In this document: positions 1 through 7,300 of the stretch, piece after piece
Layout: each line of letters opens with the position of its first letter
Position numbering within the stretch: the stretch's first letter is position 1
From: DATGEO01 sp035310015
GTDB taxonomy: Bacteria > Chloroflexota > Dormibacteria > Dormibacterales > Dormibacteraceae
Reading direction: 5' to 3'
Length of the DNA: 16,114 nucleotides
Assembly: GCA_035310015.1 (NCBI GenBank)
Contig: DATGEO010000124.1
Coordinates: 1 to 16,114 of the forward strand
Notes under the pieces: generated by a model
The model's input: the letters and a program-made list of their open reading frames with translations, nothing else
Told to the model about the DNA's origin: nothing
The model's database searches: none
Made by a program: the position numbers and the translations under genes

Positions 1-5
1 GGAGC

Positions 6-1103
6 ATGGCCAGGTTCGCGATCGACGTCACCGCCTGCTGGCGGCCGCGCGTGGGCATGGTCACCGTGGCGACCGAGCTGACCCGCGCGCTGGTCAGGCA
101 ACGGGACGGCGACGCGTACACGCTGCTGTGCAGCCGCGAACGTCCGCGAGGCCTCGACGACCTCGACTGCGACGCGGTCCTGGCTCCGTACCGCCACGAG
201 CTCGCCCTCAAGCTGCGCTGGCTTCCCGTCATCGAGAGCCAGCTGCGCGGCGACGCGATCCTGTACCCGTACTGGCCGAGCCCGCCGCGCCGCCGCCCGG
301 GAGCACCGCCGGCCGCGATCTTCGTGTACGACCTGGCCTTCCGCCTGCGCCCGGCCGAAGTGCCCTGGCAGCAGCGCCTGTACATGGGCTCGCTCCTCGG
401 GCCGGCCCTGCGCCAGGCCGCGGCCGTGCTGGTCATCTCCGAGCGCACGCGTCGGGACCTGCTGGAGCTGTATCCGCTGCGCGAGCTCGCGGACAAGGTC
501 TCGGTCGCGCCTCTGGGATTCACCAAGCCTGCGCCGGCCGGCCCGCTGCCGCCCGGGCTGGAGCCCGGGTTCATCCTCGCGGTCGGCACGATCGAGCCGC
601 GCAAGAACCATCCGCGCCTCCTCGGCGCGTACCGCGCGCTGCGCGCCGCGCTTGCCGACGCGCCCGAGCTCGTCATCGCGGGCAGGCCTGGCTGGGCTTA
701 TGGCGACACGCTCGACCGCATCCGCAGCGAGCCCGGCGTGCGCTATCTCGGCCACGTCGACGAGCCGACGCTGTCGGCCCTCTACGAGAACGCGGCCGTG
801 CTCGCGTTCCCGAGCCTGTACGAAGGATTCGGCCTGCCGCTGCTCGAGGCGATGGCGCGCGGCCTGCCCGCGGTGGTCGGCGCCGTGGGCGCGATGCCGG
901 AGCTGGCCGGCGACGCATCCGTGCTCGTCGATCCTGAGAACGTCGATGAGATCGAGGCGGGCCTCGAGAAGGCTCTGACCGACTCCGAGCTGCGCGCCCG
1001 CCTGCGCGCGGCGAGCCTCGAACGCGCGAAAGACTTCACGTGGGAGCGCTGTGCCGAGCTCACCCGCAAAGCCCTGCACGACATCGCCCGCGTAGCATCT
1101 TGA
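6..1103 (+). CDS. GT4-type family 1 glycosyltransferase
   Basis: This 365-aa protein is a GT-B fold, retaining glycosyltransferase that should move a sugar from a nucleotide-sugar donor to a glycan, lipid or small-molecule acceptor in the cytoplasm. The N-terminal acceptor domain opens with the typical beta-strand (residues 3-8, RFAIDV), followed by a Gly-containing turn and a helix (24-30). The C-terminal donor domain starts near 187, with VGTIEPRKNH at 193-202. The EX7E motif of GT4 enzymes is complete, with E273 and E281 in YEGFGLPLLEAMARG (272-286). The donor and acceptor sugars cannot be read from the sequence. The ATG at 6 gives a family-typical N-terminus, but only five bases lie upstream, so its start signal cannot be judged. 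The next gene begins two bases after its stop, so the two may be co-transcribed. Confidence 0.9.
   Translation: MARFAIDVTACWRPRVGMVTVATELTRALVRQRDGDAYTLLCSRERPRGLDDLDCDAVLAPYRHELALKLRWLPVIESQLRGDAILYPYWPSPPRRRPGAPPAAIFVYDLAFRLRPAEVPWQQRLYMGSLLGPALRQAAAVLVISERTRRDLLELYPLRELADKVSVAPLGFTKPAPAGPLPPGLEPGFILAVGTIEPRKNHPRLLGAYRALRAALADAPELVIAGRPGWAYGDTLDRIRSEPGVRYLGHVDEPTLSALYENAAVLAFPSLYEGFGLPLLEAMARGLPAVVGAVGAMPELAGDASVLVDPENVDEIEAGLEKALTDSELRARLRAASLERAKDFTWERCAELTRKALHDIARVAS
1093..1098 (+). promoter_or_regulatory. Candidate leaderless -10 box (TAGCAT) for the ThuA-Gfo gene
   Basis: TAGCAT lies seven bases before the ATG at 1106, inside the last codons of the glycosyltransferase gene. The spacing matches the other apparent leaderless starts in this window, and the same hexamer precedes acnA. 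No convincing -35 is visible. Because the box is also coding sequence, chance is a real alternative here. Confidence 0.4.
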
Positions 1104-1105
1104 AG

Positions 1106-2737
1106 ATGCACGGCCGCTGGTCGGTGACGGCGATGGTCGAGGCGGGCGAGCACGACTACCCGTGGCTCGCGCGTCCCCTCCTGCATGCGCTCGAGCTGAC
1201 GCACCACTTCGACGTCGAGGTGACGCACGAGCTGGGGGCCACCGCACGCGGCGACGTCGTGCTCGCCGCTAGCGACAGGCCGCTCGACTCGGGCCAGGCC
1301 GCGGCACTGGACGGTTACGTCCAGGCAGGCGGCGGGCTCGTCCTGCTCCACGGCACGCTCGCGGCCTGGGCCCAGAACGATGAGATCGCGAGGCTGGCGG
1401 CCTGGCGACCCGGACCGGCGAGCAGGTTGACCGAGCTGATCGTGCGCACGGGCCGGCCGCACGTGCTCACCGACCGGCTGGCTCCGGAGTTTCGCGTCGA
1501 GGACGAGCTCTTCCTCACCGAAGGACCGCCGGCGGACGGCGACGTCCTGCTGCGCGCGAGCTGGCAGTTCACGGAGCAGGTGGTCGCTTACGCGCGCACG
1601 CACGGCGAAGGCCGGGTCGTGCACATCGGCCTTGGCCACTCGCGCGCGACGTATGAGCTGGGGGACTTCCAGAAGCTCGTGCACCGCGCGCTGCTGTGGG
1701 CGGCCGGCGCGACGCCCGCGCCCGCAGTCGGCGTCGGTCTTGCCGGCTACGGCGCGATCGCGCAGCTGCACGCGGCATCGATCGCGGCGACGGCCGGCCT
1801 CGAGCTGCGTGGCGTCGCGGACCTGTCGGCGGAGCGTCGCGCGCTGGCCGCCCAGGAGTTTCGCGTGGCGACGCATGCCACGGTCGCCGATCTCCTTCGT
1901 GACCCCGATGTCGACCTCGTCGTCGTCGGCACACCGCCGAGCCATCACGCCGAGCCGGTGCTCGCGGCGCTCGAAGCTGGCAAGCACGTCGTGTGCGAGA
2001 AGCCCTTTGCGATCACCCTCGACGACGTCGACCGGATGATCGACGCCGCGGCCGGCAGCCGGCGCGTGCTGACCGTCTATCAGAGCCGGCGCTGGGACCC
2101 CGACTACGTCGCCCTGCGGGAAACGGTGCGCTCGGGACGCATCGGCGAGGCCTTCTACATGGAGTCCTTCATCGGCGGCTACTCGCATCCCTGTGACTAC
2201 TGGCACAGCCACGAGCCGATATCGGGCGGCACGATCTACGACTGGGGCTCGCACTACTTTGACTGGATCCTTCGCCTGTTCGACGGCCCTGTCACCGAGG
2301 TGTCGGCGGTTGCGCACAAGCGCGTGTGGCACGACGTGACGAACGCCGACCAGGTACGTGTCGACCTGACCTTTGCCGGTGGCGCGCAGGCGTCCTTCAT
2401 GCAGTCGGACATCGCTGCCGCGCTCAAGCCCAAGTGGTACGTGCTCGGCACCCGCGGAGCGGTCCTTGGCGACTGGCGCATCGAGGAGGGCCTCGCCCCC
2501 GCCGACCTGCCCGCGCGGCTCACGGTCATGCGACCGGCCGAGGGCGGCGCGCACGAGGAGCGACTGGCGCTTCCACCGCGTGACGACCACGGCTTCTACC
2601 GCAATCTCGCCGACCACCTGGCGTGGGACGAGCCGCTCGCCGTGCGGGCGGAAGAGGCGAGGCGGACGGTGGCGATCATGGAGGCGGCCACTCGTTCGAT
2701 CGCGGCCGGGGGCCGGCGCCTCGAGGTCAGCGTATAA
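1106..2737 (+). CDS. ThuA-like domain fused to Gfo/Idh/MocA oxidoreductase
   Basis: This 543-aa protein combines two families. Residues about 5-201 resemble ThuA/glutamine-amidotransferase-like proteins: an LVLLHGT turn at 78-84, and near the domain end GRVVHIGLGHSRATYELGDF (169-188), the usual ThuA C-terminal signature. After a short Ala/Pro linker (201-207) comes a Gfo/Idh/MocA dehydrogenase. It has a Rossmann glycine motif (GLAGYGAIAQLHA, 211-223), the cofactor/catalytic EKP at 298-300, and the substrate-domain motif GGTIYDWGSHYFDW (374-387). Gfo enzymes oxidise or reduce sugars and cyclitols with NAD(P). ThuA works beside a Gfo enzyme (ThuB) in trehalose/3-keto-sugar metabolism, so a glycoside-oxidising role is inferred; the substrate is unknown. 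I chose the ATG at 1106 because it follows the upstream stop and starts directly with the ThuA strand. An in-frame codon at 1040 would overlap the glycosyltransferase. Confidence 0.88.
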   Translation: MHGRWSVTAMVEAGEHDYPWLARPLLHALELTHHFDVEVTHELGATARGDVVLAASDRPLDSGQAAALDGYVQAGGGLVLLHGTLAAWAQNDEIARLAAWRPGPASRLTELIVRTGRPHVLTDRLAPEFRVEDELFLTEGPPADGDVLLRASWQFTEQVVAYARTHGEGRVVHIGLGHSRATYELGDFQKLVHRALLWAAGATPAPAVGVGLAGYGAIAQLHAASIAATAGLELRGVADLSAERRALAAQEFRVATHATVADLLRDPDVDLVVVGTPPSHHAEPVLAALEAGKHVVCEKPFAITLDDVDRMIDAAAGSRRVLTVYQSRRWDPDYVALRETVRSGRIGEAFYMESFIGGYSHPCDYWHSHEPISGGTIYDWGSHYFDWILRLFDGPVTEVSAVAHKRVWHDVTNADQVRVDLTFAGGAQASFMQSDIAAALKPKWYVLGTRGAVLGDWRIEEGLAPADLPARLTVMRPAEGGAHEERLALPPRDDHGFYRNLADHLAWDEPLAVRAEEARRTVAIMEAATRSIAAGGRRLEVSV

Positions 2738-2738
2738 C
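2733..2738 (+). promoter_or_regulatory. Possible -10 box (TATAAC) before the second oxidoreductase
   Basis: TATAAC is close to the sigma-70 -10 consensus and overlaps the stop codon of the preceding gene. It lies ten bases before the GTG at 2749, further than at the other starts here, so a transcript from it would carry a leader of only a few bases. Read-through from the upstream gene is equally plausible. Confidence 0.25.
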
Positions 2739-2748
2739 GGGCCGGCGC

Positions 2749-3639
2749 GTGGGCTGGGGAATCCTGGGCGCCGCCTGGATCGCCGACCGCGCGGTGCTGC
2801 CTGCGATCGCCGCATCGCGCAACGGACGGCTGGTCGCGATCGGGAGCCGCAACCCCGACCGCGCCCAGCGTTTCGCCACGATGCATCACGTCGCGCGCGT
2901 CTCGGCCGACTACGAGGCGGTGCTCGCGGATCCGGACGTTGACGCCGTCTACATACCTCTCATCAACAACCTGCATCGCGAGTGGGCGATGCGCGCTTTC
3001 GCCGCGCGCAAGCACGTGCTGTGCGAGAAGCCGCTGGCGATGAACGCCTCCGAGGCGAGCGACATGGCCGACGCCGCGCACGATGCGAACGTGCTTCTGA
3101 TGGAGGCGTTCATGTACCGCTTCCACCCGCGGATGCGCGCGTTCGCGGAATTGCACCGGGACGCGCAGCACGTAGCGGCCTCGTTCGGATTTCCCCTGGC
3201 CGACGGCGCCAACTATCGCCTGCGCCCCGAGCACGGCGGTGGCGCGTTGATGGACGTCGGCTGCTACACGGTCGACGTTGCGCGCTGGCTGATGGATGCG
3301 GAGCCTGAGAAGATCGAGGCCACCGCTCGTGTCGACCCCGAGACCGGCGTGGACATGACGACGAGCATTCAGCTCGGCTTCGCGGGCGGAAGAACGGCGT
3401 CGCTGTGGTGCAGCTTCGAATCCGAGGAGAGGCAGCAGCTCACCGTCACCAGCGCCGGCGGGACCGCGGTGCTCGAGCGGCCGTTCAGCGCGTGGCGCGA
3501 TCCCGACGATCCGTACCAGCTGATGGTCGAGTCCTTCGGCGACGCAATCCTGGACGGCGACCCGGTTCCTCTTCCGCCCACGCACTCGATCGCGAACATG
3601 CGGGTGCTCGACCGGATCCGCATCGCAGCCGGTTTATAA
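2749..3639 (+). CDS. Gfo/Idh/MocA family NAD(P)-dependent oxidoreductase
   Basis: This 296-aa protein is a stand-alone sugar-type dehydrogenase. The dinucleotide-binding strand and Gly turn are at once N-terminal (GWGILGAAWIA, 2-12). CEKPLAMN (92-99) contains the EKP catalytic/cofactor triad. MEAFMYRFHPR (118-128) and GGGALMDVGCYTVDVARW (163-180) are typical of the branch holding dimeric dihydrodiol dehydrogenase, NADP-dependent D-xylose dehydrogenase and glucose-fructose oxidoreductase-like enzymes. It is somewhat short for the family (usually about 330 aa), mostly in the C-terminal part. The GTG at 2749 is the only start codon that places the glycine motif at the N-terminus without overlapping the previous gene; no Shine-Dalgarno is visible. 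It lies 11 bases after the ThuA-Gfo gene, so the two probably act on related sugars. The precise substrate cannot be assigned. Confidence 0.88.
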   Translation: MGWGILGAAWIADRAVLPAIAASRNGRLVAIGSRNPDRAQRFATMHHVARVSADYEAVLADPDVDAVYIPLINNLHREWAMRAFAARKHVLCEKPLAMNASEASDMADAAHDANVLLMEAFMYRFHPRMRAFAELHRDAQHVAASFGFPLADGANYRLRPEHGGGALMDVGCYTVDVARWLMDAEPEKIEATARVDPETGVDMTTSIQLGFAGGRTASLWCSFESEERQQLTVTSAGGTAVLERPFSAWRDPDDPYQLMVESFGDAILDGDPVPLPPTHSIANMRVLDRIRIAAGL

Positions 3640-3644
3640 CGTCC

Positions 3645-4331
3645 TCAGCGGCGCGCGGTCAGGGCCTCGAACCGGGGGTTGCCCTTGAGCGTCGCCAGGT
3701 CGGGGTCGGCGCCGGCGGCGGAGAGGATGTCCGGACGCATCGGCCCCGCCTCCTCCAGCAGGGCGATCGCCTCATCCTCACGGCCCTGAGCGACGCGGAT
3801 CACCGCGACGTTGTAGAGCGCGGCGCCGAGGATGAGCGGCGACGGCCACAGCTCGCGCAGCTCGTCCGCCGTTCTTTCGAGGAGGTCGCGCGCGCGGGAT
3901 GTGTCGCCGTTCTCCCGCCAGTAGTCGTACAGGTGCATCCGGGGATGAAAGTAACTGTTGCGAATGAGCGCGTCGCCGGTGGTCCGCGTGATCGTCCACT
4001 GGAAAGGCCTGTCGCCCAGGGCGGCCTCCAGGTCGATGAGCACGGTGAGCATCTCGTCGGCGCGAGCTGAAGTCTCCTTCAGAGGCAGACCGTCGCCGAG
4101 CGGCAGCTCGCGCTCGTTGAACTCGTCGATGTTGGAAGGCGGCGGCGCATAGGGGCGACCGGCCTGGAGGTCTGTCAGCGCATCTCGCAGCCGCCCGCGC
4201 CACTGGGCCACGTGAAAGAAGATCCGTGCCGCGGGCCAGCCCTTGGGCTCGCGACCAAGCGCCGCCTCTTCGGCGGCTACCGCCCTTTCGAGTTCGCGCT
4301 GGCGCTCGAGCAGCCCGTGGGCGTCTCTCAC
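3645..4331 (-). CDS. DinB-like domain protein with TPR-like C-terminus
   Basis: This 228-aa protein of uncertain function follows gltB on the same strand. Residues about 5-140 look like a DinB/ClbS-type four-helix bundle, with FFHVAQWRGRL (38-48), a NIDEFNERE stretch (67-75) and SYFHPRMHLYDYW (126-138). H40, H129 and H133 could form the metal-binding triad of this superfamily. Members include metal-dependent thiol transferases and protective proteins. Residues about 140-228 resemble one or two tetratricopeptide repeats, ending in a GNPRFEAL motif common at TPR protein ends. The GTG at 4331, 17 bases after the gltB stop, is the best start; a GAAGAG sits too close to it to be a normal Shine-Dalgarno. 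The frame stays open further upstream inside gltB, in the Arg/Gly-rich style of a shadow. It ends five bases from the convergent oxidoreductase gene. Confidence 0.7.
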   Translation of the reverse strand: MRDAHGLLERQRELERAVAAEEAALGREPKGWPAARIFFHVAQWRGRLRDALTDLQAGRPYAPPPSNIDEFNERELPLGDGLPLKETSARADEMLTVLIDLEAALGDRPFQWTITRTTGDALIRNSYFHPRMHLYDYWRENGDTSRARDLLERTADELRELWPSPLILGAALYNVAVIRVAQGREDEAIALLEEAGPMRPDILSAAGADPDLATLKGNPRFEALTARR

Positions 4332-4348
4332 CTCTTCAACCTGGCGCT

Positions 4349-7300
4349 TCAGGCGGCGGGCTTGGGTGCGCCCTCGGCCGCGGGCGCCGCGGCGGGGGCG
4401 GGCACGCCGGGCGCGTCGGCCGGCTGGACCGCGGCGAGCGGAACCACCTGGCGGAAGCGCGCGATCGACGCGGGCCAATCCGCCAAGAGCCGCGCGGCCA
4501 CCTGCGAGCTCGTGCGCCGGTGGTGCTCCTCGATCAGGCACCGGAGCTCGGCTTCGTCCTCGGGCGGCACCTCGCGCGCGACCACGCTGTCACCGTTCAG
4601 CTGCCGCCACTCGAGGAGGTAGGCGGTGCCGCCGGTCATCCCCGCGCCGGCGTTCCACCCCACCGGCCCGAGAGAAACGGCGACGCCGCCGGTCATGTAC
4701 TCGCAGAAATGGTCGCCCGCGCCCTCGACGACGGCCACCGCGCCCGAGTTGCGGACGCAGCATCGCTCGCCGACGCGGCCGGCGATGAAGAGATGGCCGG
4801 CGGTGGCGCCATAGGCGATGGTGTTGCCCGCGAGCACCGGATCCGGGGCGGCGTCACCGGCGGGCGGCCGGATCACGATCACCCCGCCGCCCAGGCCCTT
4901 GCCGACATAGTCCTGCGCCTCGCCCTCGAGCACGAGCTCGACGTCGCGCTCGAGAAAGGCGCCGAAGCTCTGGCCCGCGCTGCCCGCGTACTCGCGCCTC
5001 TCGCCGGTTCGCAGCGCCGCTCCGACGGTTCGCGCCGAGTTGTCGATGCGGCCGCTCGGCGGGGTGCCCGCCGGCGGCTCGCCGTTCCGCGGCCAGACGC
5101 GGCTGCGGGGCGCGGCGACATCGGTGGCGCGCAGGACCAGTGACAGGTCGAGCCGGAAATCGACCTGCTGCAGCAGCTCGACCCGCCCGATCACCTCCTG
5201 GAGCGTGCGCGCGCCCAGGCGCGCGAGGTGCTCGCGAACGTCCTCGGCGATGAGCATCAGGTGATTGATCACGTGCTCGGGCCGGCCCTCGAACTTCGCG
5301 CGCAGGTCCTCGCGCTGCGTGGCGATGCCGGTCGGGCAGGTGTTGAGATGGCACTGCCGCGCCATGTCGCAGCCGAGCGCGACCAGTAGACCGGTGCCGA
5401 AGCCGAACTCTTCCGCGCCGAGGAGCGCGGCGATCAGGACGTCGCGGCCGCTGCGCAGCCCGCCGTCGGTGCGCAGGGTCACGCGGTCGCGCAGGCGGTT
5501 GGCCACGAGCACCTGCTGCGTCTCCGAAAGCCCGAGCTCCCACGGCACCCCGGCGTTCTTGATGGACGAGAGGGGCGACGCGCCGGTGCCGCCGTCGTGG
5601 CCGGAAACGAGCACGTAGTCCGCGCGCGCCTTGACCACGCCCGCGGCGATCGTCCCGACCCCGGCCTCGGCGACGAGCTTCACGCCGACCCGCGCGCGCG
5701 GGTTGACGGTCTTCAGGTCGTGGATCAGCTGCGCCAGGTCCTCGATCGAGTAGATGTCGTGGTGCGGCGGCGGCGAGATGAGCTGCATACCCGGCTGCGC
5801 GTGGCGGAGCCGCGCGATGAGGTTGGTGACCTTCAGGCCCGGAAGCTGCCCGCCCTCGCCGGGCTTGGAGCCCTGTGCGATCTTGATCTCGAGCTCGTCC
5901 GCGCGCTTGAGGTAGGCGGGCGTGACCCCGAACCGTGCGGACGCGACCTGCTTCACCCGGTTGTCCCGCCTGACCTCGCCGTCGGCGTAGAGGTCCGGAT
6001 CCTCGCCGCCCTCGCCCGAATTCGAACGCGCGCCGATCCCGTTCATCGCGACCGCAAGAGCCTCGTGCGCTTCGGGGGAGAGCGCGCCGAGAGACATCGC
6101 CGTGCTCACGAAACGCTTCGCGATCTCGCCCGCAGGCTCGACCTCCCGCAGGTCGATGGGCGCCTCCGCCGCACGGATGGCGAGCAGCTCGCGCAGCGAC
6201 TGGGGACGGTCCATGTGCGAAAGGCGCAGCCACTCGTCGAAGGCATCGCGGTCGCCGGTCTCCGCGGCCTTCTTCGCCGCGCGCACCGCGAGCGGGTTGT
6301 AAGCGTGGTGCTCGCCGGCCTTGCGGAAGCGCACCCGGCCGTGATCCGCGAGCTGGGTCGCGATCTCGGCGATGCGCGCACGGGCGGCGGCGTCGAGCTC
6401 GGCGAGGTCGGCGCCACCGATGCGCGAAGGGATGCCGGGGAAGCACGTTTCCATCACCTCGGCGCCGAGGCCGAGGGCTTCGAGCACCTGACCGCCGCGA
6501 TAGCTCGCCACGGTCGAGATGCCCATCTTCGCCATCACCTTGAGCAGCCCGGCCTCGAGCGCCTTGCGATACCCGGCCTCGCACTCGGGGCCGGCGGTCG
6601 CCATCCCGAGGTACGGATGCACCGCGGTCGCGCCGATGGTGATCAGGCACGCGACGTCGTGCACGTCGACCACGTCGCCCGCGATCGCGACCACGTCGCG
6701 CGACATGCGGCCGCCGCTGCGCAGCAGGTGCTCGTGGATCGCGCCGACCGCGAGCGCCATGGGGATGGGCCTGCGCGTCGAGTCGACGTCCGCGCGCCGG
6801 TCGCTGACGGCGATGATGCCGTTCGCTTCCTCGGCCTCACGCTGCAGTCGCGCGAGCTCTTCTTTGAGCGAGCGGTCGGGGGGACAGGTCGCATCGAGGA
6901 CGGTCGCGCTCTCCAGCACGCGCGCCAGCTCGCCCGCGCCGAGCACCGGCGACTCCAACTCTAGTAACGGGACCTCGTCGGGAACCGCGGGGTGGTGCCG
7001 CCGGCTCAACTCGCTCTCCGCGCCGCCCTCGGGTTCGAGGGTGCGGCGGCGCGCGCCGAGGAGCGTGCGCAAGGACATGACCGCCTTCTCGCGCAGCGGG
7101 TCGATCGCCGGGTTGGTGACCTGCGCGAAGCGCTGGCGCAGGTAGCCGTAGATGCGGCGCGGCGTGCGGCCGAGGGGCGCGATGGGGATGTCGTCGCCCA
7201 TCGAGTACACGGGCTCGGCGCCCGTCTCGACCATGGCCGCGACGACCATCTTCACGTCCTCGGATCCCCAGCCGTGGATGCGCTGCAGCCGGCCCGCGTC

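Noticed and set aside
1..4. GGAG as a Shine-Dalgarno for the glycosyltransferase
   Set aside because: Only one base separates it from the ATG at 6, too close for ribosome binding; the upstream context is outside the window.
782..2815. A 677-codon open frame on the - strand opposite the sugar oxidoreductase genes
   Set aside because: It is Arg/Pro/Ala/Val-rich without recognisable motifs and lies opposite two clear family proteins; long antisense frames are expected at this GC content.
3640..3644. Bidirectional terminator between the convergent oxidoreductase and DinB-like genes
   Set aside because: Only five bases separate the stops and no hairpin or T-run is visible.
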